Part shown: in pieces, positions 40,227 to 49,178 of the stretch
Position numbering within the stretch: the stretch's first letter is position 1
Layout of the letters: each line of letters begins with the position of its first letter
Source: an uncultured Pseudomonadales bacterium
GTDB lineage: Bacteria; Pseudomonadota; Gammaproteobacteria; Pseudomonadales; Azotimanducaceae
Reading direction: 5' to 3'
Length of the DNA: 64,000 nt
Assembly (NCBI GenBank): GCA_958296165.1
Contig: OY282447.1
Coordinates: 2,108,001-2,172,000 of the forward strand
Made by a program: the position numbers and the translations under genes
The notes under the pieces: generated by a model
Told to the model about the DNA's origin: nothing
Database searches by the model: none
What the model saw: the letters and a program-made list of their open reading frames with translations, nothing else

Positions 40227-40946
40227 ATGGGCAGCATTGAGTTCCACCATGTTGGCAAGCGCTTCGACAATGGCGTCGAGGCGCTGCGCGACCTGTCGGT
40301 GACCATCCCGGAAGGCTCGATGGCATTCTTGAGCGGCCACTCCGGCGCCGGCAAGAGCACTTTCTTGAAGCTCTTGCTGCGCTTGGAGGTTGCCACCCAC
40401 GGCAGCGTATTGGTGAACGGCGTCAACATCGCTCGCTTGGCGCCAAGGCACCTGCCGCGCTACCGCCAGCACTTGGGCGTGGTCTTCCAAGAGCACCATT
40501 TGCTAACGCACCGCAGCGTGTTCGAGAACGTCGCGCTGCCCTTGCGGGTCGCCGGCCTCAAGGATCGCGAGACCGGTCGCCGCGTCCGCGCCGCTCTCTC
40601 CAGCGTCGGCTTGCTGGAGAAGGAACGCCTGCTGCCGGGCTATCTTTCGGTGGGCGAGCGGCAGCGCGTCGGCATCGCCCGCGCCGTGGTCAACAGGCCC
40701 AAGGTATTGCTGGCGGACGAACCCACCGGCAATCTCGACCCCGCTCTCTCGGCTAGCGTGATGGCGCTCTTCCGCCAGTTTCACGATGTTGGCACCACGG
40801 TGATAGTCGCCAGCCACGATGCCGAGCTGATCGGTGCCATGGGCCTGCGCATCGTCGAGTTGGCCCGGGGCAGGCTGGCGGCGGACAGCGACCCGCCCGC
40901 CGGCTCTGGCAACGTACCAGCGGCGTCCGGTCGGCGGCGGCGCTAG
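40227..40946 (+). CDS. ftsE: Cell-division ATP-binding protein FtsE
   Basis: 239 residues. Walker A SGHSGAGKSTFLKLLLRL, Walker B VLLADEPTGNLDP and the H-loop VASHDAEL are intact, and IEFHHVGKRFDNGVEALRDL is the usual FtsE start. The ABC signature reads LSVGERQRVGIARA, with Val in place of the normal second residue of LSGGE. FtsE normally pairs with the membrane protein FtsX to control septal hydrolases. Here no ftsX follows; the next gene is convergent. The C-terminus is extended by a Gly/Ala/Arg tail. Confidence 0.9.
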   Translation: MGSIEFHHVGKRFDNGVEALRDLSVTIPEGSMAFLSGHSGAGKSTFLKLLLRLEVATHGSVLVNGVNIARLAPRHLPRYRQHLGVVFQEHHLLTHRSVFENVALPLRVAGLKDRETGRRVRAALSSVGLLEKERLLPGYLSVGERQRVGIARAVVNRPKVLLADEPTGNLDPALSASVMALFRQFHDVGTTVIVASHDAELIGAMGLRIVELARGRLAADSDPPAGSGNVPAASGRRRR

Positions 40947-40968
40947 CGCCAGGCCGGCAGCGTCGTGT

Positions 40969-41622
40969 TCATTGCAGCACGCCGACGAAGTCGATCAGGC
41001 GCAGCAGCGATTGCGCCACTTCCATCAAGATCGAGAACACCGGCACGCCGACGAACTGTAGGACGATCACGCCGAGCAACAGCCACGCGCCATAGCGGGC
41101 GTTGTAGTAGCGATACGCAACGGCCGCGCGTTGCGGCAGCAAGTACGGCAGGATGTAGTGGCCGTCCAGCGGACCAAGCGGGATCAGATTGAACACCATC
41201 AGCAGCAGATTGATCTGCACGAACAACACGAAGAAGGTCTGCACTCCGCTTGTGGAGACGATCTCCACGCGGCCGAGCAGCAGCAGCGCGAACAGATTCC
41301 AGGCCAGCACCGCAAGCAGCAAGTTCATGCCCGGCCCAGCGGCGGCCACCCAGATATCCGCGCTGCGGCTGCGGAAGTTGCGCGGATCCGTCGGCACCGG
41401 CTTGGCATAGCCGAAGCCCACCGCCATCACCAACAGCAAACCGAACGGCTCGATGTGGCGGACCGGGTTGAGCGTCAGGCGGCCCGCGCGCTCCGCCGTG
41501 TCGTCGCCGAACAGCTTGGCGACGTAGGCGTGTGCGAACTCGTGGCACGACAACGACAGCACCAATGCGGCCAGCAACAGAGCGACGAGCAGATATTCGC
41601 CTTGGGCGATGAGGCCGAACAT
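40969..41622 (-). CDS. Site-2 protease family (M50) membrane metalloprotease
   Basis: 217 residues with about five transmembrane helices. HEFAH at residues 27-31 is the zinc-binding HExxH inside the first helix, and NLIPLGPLDGHYILPYLLP is the NPxDG-like third-ligand motif. WVAAAGPGMNLLLAVLAWN is typical of the short rhomboid-like S2P subgroup. It cleaves membrane proteins within the bilayer; the substrate is unknown. It converges on ftsE and shares the strand with the hydrolase gene upstream. Confidence 0.9.
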   Translation of the reverse strand: MFGLIAQGEYLLVALLLAALVLSLSCHEFAHAYVAKLFGDDTAERAGRLTLNPVRHIEPFGLLLVMAVGFGYAKPVPTDPRNFRSRSADIWVAAAGPGMNLLLAVLAWNLFALLLLGRVEIVSTSGVQTFFVLFVQINLLLMVFNLIPLGPLDGHYILPYLLPQRAAVAYRYYNARYGAWLLLGVIVLQFVGVPVFSILMEVAQSLLRLIDFVGVLQ

Positions 41623-41639
41623 GTGTCTGGCTTGGCCGG

Positions 41640-43040
41640 CTAGGAGGGCTCGGCGGTCCAGCAGTCGATCAACGCTTGATCGGCGTCGTGCTGGCGCAGA
41701 TGTTCGGCGAGCGCCGCGCGAAGCCGAGCCACGACGTCAGTGTTGGCGGCGGCAACATCCGTCTCGGCGAATGGGTCCGCGTGCAGGTCGTACAGTTCAG
41801 CGGCTCCGGCCGCGCCGACCGGCGTGAGGCCCCAGCGGCCGTCGGTGACCCAAGGCGTAACGCTCTCCGCCGGACAAGCGCCATCCTCGCCGCACTCGAC
41901 GAAACCTCCGGTGACAGCCAACGTGCGGTGATGCGGGCGCGTCTCCCGCACGGCCTCGGCGAAGCTGATGCCCTGCAACGCCTGCTCCGGCGCGATGCGC
42001 ACATCGGCGAGCTCGGCGAGACTTGGCAGGATGTCTATCGGCTGCGCCAGCATGTCCAGGCGCTTGCCGGCCGGCACGTCGCCGCCGGCGATCAGGAACG
42101 GCACGTGGCTCACTTCGGGATAGATCGGCCAGTAGCGCTGGTCGTGGTCGCAGATGTTGCTCTTGCCCGTGCGGTTGTGTTCACCCAAGCTGGTGCCGTG
42201 GTCGCTGGTGACGACCACGATCGTGTCGTCCCAGAGCTGCAAGTCATCGAGCTTCTGCAGGATGCGGCCAAGGTGCCGGTCCACCAGCTCCGATTCCGCC
42301 GCGTAGTGCGCCCACAGATTGTTGAGTTCGGTTGCCGTGTAGTCCGTGGCCGGCCCGTAGTTGCAGTGCAGCATCGGCTCGCCTTCGTAGCCGGGGTCGT
42401 AGCGCGCTACCAGATACTCGGGCGGATCCCACGGCTCGTGCGGATCGAAGAAATCGACCCACAGAAAGAACGGCGCGGCGCGGTGATTCTCCTCCAGCCA
42501 GCGCACGGTTGTCGCGGCGGTGCGGGCGCAGAAGGTCTCGTCCTCGCGGCTCGAGTAGCGGTTCACCCAGCGGTGCAGATCGGCCAGCGTCTTGCCTTGG
42601 AACGTCGGCAGCTGCCGCGTTTTTTCGCGCGGCATCACTTCGCGGATGTCGTCGTTCAAGTGCAGCAAGTGGCGGTCGCCCTCTTGGCCGCGGTGCTGGT
42701 ACGCGGCTTGGAATCCGTGCTGGAAGCGGGCGTTGAATAGGTGCGGGCAATCGCAAATGAGCTGCGTTGCATAGCCTTCTGCGGCGAGCATCCGGGCGAC
42801 GTGGTTGCGGCTGCTTCGAGTGATCGGCTGCCACGGAAAGTGAGGCCAGCCCAAGCGCCCGGTGGCGACGTCGGTACGATGCGGGATGGTGGGGAAGCTG
42901 CCCGTGTAGAAGCCCTCTATCGCGCTGGCGCGGTGGGCCGCGAAGGCGTCCAACTCCGGCGTGCGCACCGGGCGTTTGGCCACGTCGCCCAGGTTGTCGT
43001 AGCGAAACGTGTCGGTGATGAGCAGGACGATGTTCTTCAA
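41640..43040 (-). CDS. Sulfatase-like alkaline-phosphatase-superfamily hydrolase, Thr at the nucleophile site
   Basis: 466 residues, cytoplasmic (no signal peptide). IVLLITDTFRYDN gives the first metal-binding Asp; VDFFDPHEPWDPPEY and VVVTSDHGTSLGEH give later metal ligands. The sulfatase signature C/S-x-P-x-R-xxxx-T-G-R corresponds to TIPHRTDVATGR (residues 51-62), with Thr51 where sulfatases have the formylglycine precursor Cys or Ser. Thr nucleophiles occur in phosphodiesterase members of the superfamily, so a phosphoester substrate is more likely than a sulfate ester. This is inference. Confidence 0.87.
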   Translation of the reverse strand: MKNIVLLITDTFRYDNLGDVAKRPVRTPELDAFAAHRASAIEGFYTGSFPTIPHRTDVATGRLGWPHFPWQPITRSSRNHVARMLAAEGYATQLICDCPHLFNARFQHGFQAAYQHRGQEGDRHLLHLNDDIREVMPREKTRQLPTFQGKTLADLHRWVNRYSSREDETFCARTAATTVRWLEENHRAAPFFLWVDFFDPHEPWDPPEYLVARYDPGYEGEPMLHCNYGPATDYTATELNNLWAHYAAESELVDRHLGRILQKLDDLQLWDDTIVVVTSDHGTSLGEHNRTGKSNICDHDQRYWPIYPEVSHVPFLIAGGDVPAGKRLDMLAQPIDILPSLAELADVRIAPEQALQGISFAEAVRETRPHHRTLAVTGGFVECGEDGACPAESVTPWVTDGRWGLTPVGAAGAAELYDLHADPFAETDVAAANTDVVARLRAALAEHLRQHDADQALIDCWTAEPS

Positions 43041-43257
43041 GCGAAGCTCCTCGGCCGCGAAGCCTGTGTGCGACCAAGACTAACACCGGTTCAAGACTGT
43101 CAACCCGTTCAAGACTGTCACCCGTTACAGCCCCATTGACGGTGCCGCGGTCAACAGTATGATGAATGCGTTGAGGCGCTGACTTGCCGACGGCAATCAC
43201 GCTCCTCCACCGTTCCTCAATCTGGCGAAGAAATCGAACGTCTGCACTGTTCTTGCG
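43041..43257. promoter_or_regulatory. Divergent intergenic region with tandem 18-bp repeats
   Basis: Between two diverging genes. GTTCAAGACTGTCA occurs at 43089-43102 and 43107-43120, an exact 14-base direct repeat with 18-bp period, followed by a partial third copy GTTACAG. This could be an operator for tandem binding of a regulator of one or both genes. Confidence 0.45.
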
Positions 43258-44589
43258 ATGGCGACGCGACGCGAATTCCTTGCGACGGCCACGGCGACCG
43301 CCGTCGCCGCCTTTGCGCAGCACGGTTCGGCAACGCAGCGACCATTCGCCGGGCGCGATCAGGCATTGCGGCCGGTGGCGGATGAGACGACGGGCGAGCC
43401 ATTGCTCAGGCTGCCGCCGGGCTTTTCCTATAAGACGCTGAGCTGGTCGTTGAGCGGCATGAAGGATGGCCACACCGCCACCGGATTGCCGGACGGCATG
43501 GGCGCCTTTGCGGACGCCGACGGCAAGGCCGTCACCTTGGTGCGCAACCACGAGATCACGCTGGCGCCGCTGCTGGCGCAAGCTCCGGCCTACGACCGGC
43601 GCTGTGGCGGCGGCACCACGACGCTGCGTTTCGATCTATCGAGAGGCGAATGGCTGTCGTGCCGCACATCGCTTGCGGGCACCTACAAGAATTGCGCCGG
43701 CGGCCCGACGCCCTGGGGCAGCTGGCTCACTTGCGAAGAGACCGTGGCCGATCCAACAACGCACGGCGTGGAACGGCCGCACGGGTACGTCTTCGAGGTA
43801 CCTGCCAGCGGCAACGGCGATCCGCGCCCCATTGTCGGCTTGGGTCGATTCGTCCACGAGGCGGCGGCAGTGGATCCGCGCACGGGCATCGTCTACCTCA
43901 CCGAGGATCTGTCTCGCGCCGGCCTGTATCGATTCGTGCCGGAGCGCCCGCTCCAAGGCCCATTGCGCGGGCCCGGCCAGCTGCAGATGCTCGCTATCGA
44001 GGGCCGCCGCAACTTCCGCGGCCTATGGCGCCAAGACATGGCGCTGTCGGTCGCCTGGGTGGACATCGCTGATCCCGGCGCCACCGCGCAGAGCGTATTC
44101 CGACAGGGAGAATTGCGCGGCGGCATGCGCTTTAGGCGCTTGGAAGGCTGCTGGTGCGACGACGGCCACTTGTACTTCGCGTCGACTAACGGCGGCCGGG
44201 CGAGGGCGGGGCAGATATGGGATCTGCATTTGGCCGAACAGCGGCTGCGCCTTTTGTACGAATCGCCAGGGCGCGACGTTCTGAACATGCCCGACAACTT
44301 AACGACCATGCCTGACGGCTCTCTCCTCCTATGCGAGGACAGCGCCAGGAAGTTCGTCCTTGGCTGGCAACGCCAAGACCCGACGCGCCTGCGCCTGCTG
44401 TCGCCGCATGGAGGCCTGGCCACCGTCGCGGAGAACAACATCGTGCTCAATGGCCTCTACGGCTTGGAGGGCGACTACCGCCAGGCCGAGTGGTGTGGCG
44501 TTTGCCGTGCCGCCGACTGGGTGTTCGCGAACATCCAGAAGCCGGGCATCACTTTCGCCATCACCGGGCCTTGGGACGCCATCTCCTAG
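43258..44589 (+). CDS. PhoX-like (DUF839) secreted protein with Tat signal
   Basis: 443 residues. TRREFLATATATAVAAFA is a twin-arginine signal, so the protein is folded in the cytoplasm and exported. The body has LVRNHEITL, GGGTTTLRFD, GSWLTCEETV, LTEDLSRAGLYRFVP and PDNLTTMPDGSLLLCEDS, matching the PhoX/DUF839 beta-propeller family. Some members are Ca/Fe-dependent alkaline phosphatases; others lack activity. Presence next to a phosphohydrolase-like gene would suit phosphorus scavenging, but this is inference. Confidence 0.87.
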   Translation: MATRREFLATATATAVAAFAQHGSATQRPFAGRDQALRPVADETTGEPLLRLPPGFSYKTLSWSLSGMKDGHTATGLPDGMGAFADADGKAVTLVRNHEITLAPLLAQAPAYDRRCGGGTTTLRFDLSRGEWLSCRTSLAGTYKNCAGGPTPWGSWLTCEETVADPTTHGVERPHGYVFEVPASGNGDPRPIVGLGRFVHEAAAVDPRTGIVYLTEDLSRAGLYRFVPERPLQGPLRGPGQLQMLAIEGRRNFRGLWRQDMALSVAWVDIADPGATAQSVFRQGELRGGMRFRRLEGCWCDDGHLYFASTNGGRARAGQIWDLHLAEQRLRLLYESPGRDVLNMPDNLTTMPDGSLLLCEDSARKFVLGWQRQDPTRLRLLSPHGGLATVAENNIVLNGLYGLEGDYRQAEWCGVCRAADWVFANIQKPGITFAITGPWDAIS

Positions 44590-44776
44590 GCGCCTCCCGA
44601 CATCTCTCGATCGCTCTCGACGTGGACGGCCGCCGATGTCCTTGTTGGGACAGTCGGCCCGTTCTTGGGTTTTGAGAGACTTCGCACAAGGCCAGTGGTC
44701 GATGTCGCTAACGCCGCCATCAGCGGCGCGAATATCGTGCGTTCGCAACTTCATTCCATCGACAAGGAGAACAGAC

Positions 44777-44989
44777 ATGAAGCGCACGAAGACACAACTA
44801 CGAGCTTGGGCGGCCGGCGCGGCCTGTGCGGTTGCCGTTTGCTTGGGCGCCGCTCCCACGGCGGCCCTTGCCCAAAGTCACGCCTATGAGCCAACGCCCC
44901 AGCGCAGCCATTTCTTCGGCCCCGGCCCAATCATTATGGCGCCGTGTCCGTACTTCCCCGTGCCAGGCGGGCCGTGCTTCCCCTTCTAG
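44777..44989 (+). CDS. Small secreted Pro-rich peptide, function unknown
   Basis: 70 residues. AAGGAGA lies 6-12 bases before the ATG. MKRTKTQLRAWAAG...ALAQ is a classic Sec signal peptide with cleavage after ALA-Q, leaving a mature peptide of about 37-38 residues. The mature part is rich in Pro, Phe and Gly and contains a CPYFPVPGGPC segment with two cysteines that could form one disulfide. No known family was recognised. Confidence 0.65.
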   Translation: MKRTKTQLRAWAAGAACAVAVCLGAAPTAALAQSHAYEPTPQRSHFFGPGPIIMAPCPYFPVPGGPCFPF

Positions 44990-45098
44990 GGGTGTCGCTC
45001 GCCGAGGGAGACGCACTTGCGCGTAGTCCTTGCCGCCTGTCGTCGCCGTGGCAATACGCAAAGGGCGACAGGCGGTGCGGGCCTCAAACGCTATCGAG

Positions 45099-46571
45099 CT
45101 ACTCGCCCGCCGATCCGGCCACAGGCGACCGAGCGCTCTCCAGCGCCTGCCGCGTTTGTTCGTAACGCGCCTGATTGATGCGGTACTGGGCGTATAGCAC
45201 TGCGGCGATCACACCAGGAACGATGGCCAGCGGCGAGTCGATCATCCCCAGCCACCAGATCGTGTCGTCTGCCACTTGGCCGGGCTCGGCCTTTTCCGGG
45301 AAGGCGATCACGGCCAAGGCGATGGCCGCCAAGCCGTGGCCGAGCGACGCGTCGAGCTTGGCGAAGAACGTGCGGGCGGAATACAACACGCCCTCTTGAC
45401 GCACGCCGTAGCGCACCGCGTTTTCGTCGGCGATGTCCGCCAGCGCCGACATCACGCTGATGTTCAAGATGCTGCCGGATGCGGCCCCCAAGGCGCCGAA
45501 TGCGGCAATGGCCCACATCAGATACGCCGAGCCGTTGTCCGGGAACCAACCGGCCATGCGCAGGATCACCGGCATGGCGGGAAATATGGAAAGCAGCAAC
45601 GCGGTGCCGACGATGGTCGCCCGCTTGTCGAACAAGCTGTGGACACGGGCAGAAAAATAGAAGCCGAATACATAGCCAGCGCCGGAACCGATGAGCAGGA
45701 TGTTGGCGAAGTCCGCGGCGCTCAGTTCCCAGTAGTAGACGGTCATGTAGGCGTTCAGCGCCCCGCGCACGCCGAGCATCAACGAGAGCGCGAACAGTGC
45801 CAGCAGCAGGAACAGGTAGTTGCGATTGCGCAGCGCTTGCAGAATGTCTTGGAAGAAGGTTCGAAAGCTGAACTTGCCGGCATCTTCGGCGGGCTGCGGC
45901 AAGGTGGGAATGCGGTCGCGCGTGAACCAAGCGGACGCCAGCAGCACCAGCGTGATGGCCACGGCATTGGACAGCGACAGCGCCGTGTAGGAATCCGGGT
46001 TCAGCAAGGCGTTGCCGTATTGCGCGGTAACGGCGAAGAACAGCGTGGTGTTCAGCTTGTGGATGGGCGGGCCGCCGAGCCAGCCGAAGAAGTTGTTGTA
46101 GGACATCACCGTCGTGCGTTCCAAGTACTCCTTGGAAAGTTCGCCGCCCATCGCCAAGTGCGGTACGTGATACACGGTCATGAACGTGCGCAGCAGAATC
46201 GACCAGACGAGGAACCATGCGAACAGCGCCCAGCCGGCCAGTTCCGGCGGATTGAACACGCACCAGAAACTCAGCGCGATCGGCACCGGGGCGATGAACA
46301 TGAACGGATGCCGGCGCCCCCAGCGCTTGGAACGCCAGCGGTCTGACAGAGACCCGATCAGAGGATCCGAGATGGCGTCTGCGAAGATCGAGATGGTGGG
46401 CACCAACCCGGCGAGCAGGACTTCGAGCCCCAGCACCTGGTTGTAGTAGAGCATGCTGAGGATGCCGACCGGATACAGCGACAGCGTCTCCGCCGCCGAA
46501 CCGACGCCAAATGCCCAGCGCGTGCGCATAGGCACCGTGCGCGGACTGGCAGTGCGGCCGAACGTGGTCAT
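45099..46571 (-). CDS. MFS transporter, glycoside-pentoside-hexuronide (GPH) type
   Basis: 490 residues with about 12 transmembrane helices. ATG 46571 follows GAGGAGG on this strand; a longer frame to 46886 is not supported. IFADAISDPLIGSLSDRWRS near residue 60 and GRRHPFMFIAPVPIALSF are the GPH/MFS loop 2-3 signature. Members co-transport sugars or related solutes with H+ or Na+. It diverges from the luciferase-like gene upstream. Confidence 0.88.
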   Translation of the reverse strand: MTTFGRTASPRTVPMRTRWAFGVGSAAETLSLYPVGILSMLYYNQVLGLEVLLAGLVPTISIFADAISDPLIGSLSDRWRSKRWGRRHPFMFIAPVPIALSFWCVFNPPELAGWALFAWFLVWSILLRTFMTVYHVPHLAMGGELSKEYLERTTVMSYNNFFGWLGGPPIHKLNTTLFFAVTAQYGNALLNPDSYTALSLSNAVAITLVLLASAWFTRDRIPTLPQPAEDAGKFSFRTFFQDILQALRNRNYLFLLLALFALSLMLGVRGALNAYMTVYYWELSAADFANILLIGSGAGYVFGFYFSARVHSLFDKRATIVGTALLLSIFPAMPVILRMAGWFPDNGSAYLMWAIAAFGALGAASGSILNISVMSALADIADENAVRYGVRQEGVLYSARTFFAKLDASLGHGLAAIALAVIAFPEKAEPGQVADDTIWWLGMIDSPLAIVPGVIAAVLYAQYRINQARYEQTRQALESARSPVAGSAGE

Positions 46572-46734
46572 GCAGGCCCTCCTCTTAGGCGTTCGAGAAC
46601 CTTCAAGAGCCGAGCGCGCCAACCCGCTGCAAGCCCTCCCGTAGACCGCGCAAGCATAGACACGTTCTTCACCTTGTGCTCGCGGCCCTGTTTCGTGGTC
46701 AAATACAGTCCATTCGAGGTCTGTCGAGGGGAAA

Positions 46735-47754
46735 GTGGGCAAGATGGGCAAGCGCAAACGCATCGCGGTGACGCTGCCGATGGGGCCGGACATCAAAGAC
46801 TCCATCGCCTTGGTGCAGTGGGCGGAAGCCAACGCCATTGACGACGTGTGGTTCAGCGATGCATTTGCGCCGGACAGCCTCACCATGGTCGCCGTAGTGG
46901 CGCCCTATACGCGGCGGATGCGCGTCGGCGTGGCGGTAACGCCGGTCTACACGCGCACGCCAGCCGTGTTCGCGGCCACCGCCGACGTGCTGGGGCAACT
47001 GCTGCCGGGCCGCTTCGTGCTCGGCTTGGGTTCGTCCAGCCAGGCGATCATGGAGCGCTTCAACGGCATTGCGCTGGAGAAGCCTCTAACGCGCGTGAAG
47101 GAGACGGCCATCGTGGTGCGCTCCATGCTCGCCGGCGAGAAATCCGACTTCGCGCTCACCACGCTCGCCAGCCGCGGCTATCGCCAGGAGGCGCTGCCGC
47201 AACCGCCGCCGATCTACTTGGCGGCGTTGCGCCCCAAGATGATCGAGATGGCCGCGGAAGTGGGCGACGGCGTAGTGTTCAACCTGTGGCCGCAGAAGGC
47301 GCTGCCGAAGATGATGGAGCATGTGGAGATCGGCGCCCGCAAGGCTGGCAAGCGCGTGGAAGACGTCGAGATCGTCAACCGCTCGTTCGTGATGGTGACG
47401 GACGACGCGCAAGCCGGGCGCGATCAGTTTCGCAACTACTACACGCCCTACTACGCCAACCCGGTGTACAACAACTTTCTGAAGTGGGCCGGCTACCGCG
47501 ACGAGGCGGAAGGCGTGCTGGCCGGCTGGGCGGCCCGGGATCGGCAGCTCTCCACCAGCTCGATCACCGACGAGATCATCGATGCCGTGGCCATCATCGG
47601 CACCGCAGAGGACGTGCATCGGCGCGTTCGTGAACAAACAGAGGCCGGCATCGACACCACCATCGTCTCGCCCATCGGCCAAGTCCCGCTCGCCGACGCC
47701 ATGCCCACGTTCGAGGCATTCGGCGCCGGCAGGTTCGGCTTCGGACAGCCATAA
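46735..47754 (+). CDS. LLM (luciferase-like) flavin/F420-dependent oxidoreductase
   Basis: 339 residues; GTG 46735 or ATG 46744. IAVTLPMGPDIKDSIALVQW and LPGRFVLGLGSSSQAIMERF with VGDGVVFNLWPQ mark the TIM-barrel bacterial-luciferase superfamily. Flavin or F420 can be the cofactor. It is followed after 28 bp by a second LLM gene, forming a small operon with a VOC protein. Confidence 0.88.
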   Translation: MGKMGKRKRIAVTLPMGPDIKDSIALVQWAEANAIDDVWFSDAFAPDSLTMVAVVAPYTRRMRVGVAVTPVYTRTPAVFAATADVLGQLLPGRFVLGLGSSSQAIMERFNGIALEKPLTRVKETAIVVRSMLAGEKSDFALTTLASRGYRQEALPQPPPIYLAALRPKMIEMAAEVGDGVVFNLWPQKALPKMMEHVEIGARKAGKRVEDVEIVNRSFVMVTDDAQAGRDQFRNYYTPYYANPVYNNFLKWAGYRDEAEGVLAGWAARDRQLSTSSITDEIIDAVAIIGTAEDVHRRVREQTEAGIDTTIVSPIGQVPLADAMPTFEAFGAGRFGFGQP

Positions 47755-47782
47755 CGACGAGCCATCACGATAAGGAGACAAG

Positions 47783-48805
47783 ATGAAAGTAGACAGCGGC
47801 ATCGGCTGGGACCTAGCCAAGGCCGGAGAGCAGGCCAGGGCGCTCGAAGAGATGGGCTACAGCGGCATCCAGTCCGCAGAGACGGCCCACGATCCATTTC
47901 TGCCCCTAGCCTTCGCGGCGCAGCAGACGCAGCGCGTGGATCTCATCACCGGCATCGCCGTGGCGTTCGCCCGCACGCCGATGCTGCTCGCGCAGATGGG
48001 CCACGACCTGAACGCCACGTCCGAGGGCCGCTTCGTGCTCGGCTTGGGTTCGCAGATCCGCGCTCATATCACCAAGCGCTTTTCCATGCCCTGGTCTTCG
48101 CCGGCCGCGCGCATGCGCGAGTTCATTCTGGCCATGCGCGCCATCTGGGCCACGTGGCACGAGGGCAAGCCCCTGCAATTCACCGGCAAGTTCTACAGCC
48201 ACACGCTGATGACGCCGTTCTTCGCGCCGGACAACAACGAGCACGGTGCGCCACGGGTCTTTCTGGCGGCGGTCGGGCCGCTGATGACGGAAGTGGCCGG
48301 CGAAGTGGCGGACGGCATCATCGTGCATGCCTTCACCACCGAGAAGTATCTGCGCGAAACGACACTGCCGGCGCTCGAACGCGGCTTCGCCAAGGCGCGC
48401 GCGAACGGCGTTGAAAAGTCGCGCGCCGACTTCGAGATCTCCTATCCGTGCTTCGTGGTGACGGGCCGCGACGAGAAGGAAATGGCCGGCGCGGCGACGG
48501 CCGCGAAGCGTCAAATCGCCTTCTACGGCTCCACGCCGGCGTACAAACCCGTGCTGGACAGCATTGGCATGGGCGCCTTGCAGCCCAAGCTCAACGCCAT
48601 GTCCAAAGAAGGCCGCTGGGCGGAAATGGGCACCCTGATCGACGATGAGATCATGCGCCAGTTCGCCATCATCGGCGAACCGGAGCGCATCGCCGAGGTG
48701 ATGAAATCCCGCTTCGGCGACATCGTGGATCGCACCTCGGCGGCCTATGGCCAACTGCCGAAGGACGACCGCGCCCGCATCGTCCACGAGTTGACGGCGG
48801 CATGA
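47783..48805 (+). CDS. LLM-class oxidoreductase, TIGR03617-like
   Basis: 340 residues; ATG after AAGGAGAC. MKVDSGIGWDLAKAGEQARA, GYSGIQSAETAHDPFLPLAF and RFVLGLGSQIRAHITKRFSM match the TIGR03617 subfamily, described as F420-dependent in actinobacteria. Its reaction is unknown. Stop and the next start overlap (ATGA), indicating co-translation with the VOC gene. Confidence 0.88.
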   Translation: MKVDSGIGWDLAKAGEQARALEEMGYSGIQSAETAHDPFLPLAFAAQQTQRVDLITGIAVAFARTPMLLAQMGHDLNATSEGRFVLGLGSQIRAHITKRFSMPWSSPAARMREFILAMRAIWATWHEGKPLQFTGKFYSHTLMTPFFAPDNNEHGAPRVFLAAVGPLMTEVAGEVADGIIVHAFTTEKYLRETTLPALERGFAKARANGVEKSRADFEISYPCFVVTGRDEKEMAGAATAAKRQIAFYGSTPAYKPVLDSIGMGALQPKLNAMSKEGRWAEMGTLIDDEIMRQFAIIGEPERIAEVMKSRFGDIVDRTSAAYGQLPKDDRARIVHELTAA

Positions 48806-49173
48806 GAATCCACCAGATCGCCATGCATGCGGCAGATCTGGATGCCACGGAGGCGTTCTACCGCGATGTGTTGGGCGCGCGCTTCATCGCCCGCTTCGAT
48901 CCGCCGGGCCTCTTGTTCTTCGATTTCGACGGCGTGCGGGTGCTGTTCGAGCGAGGCGAGCGGGCCGTCTCGTCCGTGCTCTACGTTTGGGTGGACGACA
49001 TCGACCGAGCCGTAGCCGACCTAGAGCAGAAGGGCGTGGCGCTTACATCCGGCCCGCACGCCATCCACAAGGACGAAGACGGCACTTTCGGCCCGGCCGG
49101 CGAGACCGAGTGGATGGCCTTCTTCGAGGACCCGAGCGGCAATACCTTGGCGTTGGCGACGCGCAAACGGTAG
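48802..49173 (+). CDS. VOC-family protein (glyoxalase/dioxygenase fold)
   Basis: 123 residues. MRIHQIAMHAADLDATEAFYRDVLGARF is the usual VOC start, and the protein ends in FFEDPSGNTLAL with metal-binding Glu/His candidates. Translationally coupled to the LLM gene. Confidence 0.86.
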   Translation: MRIHQIAMHAADLDATEAFYRDVLGARFIARFDPPGLLFFDFDGVRVLFERGERAVSSVLYVWVDDIDRAVADLEQKGVALTSGPHAIHKDEDGTFGPAGETEWMAFFEDPSGNTLALATRKR

Positions 49174-49178
49174 CGCGA

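Noticed and set aside
43085-43130. CRISPR-like or tRNA-like unit
   Set aside because: Only two short repeats with 4-base separation and no tRNA fold; more likely an operator.
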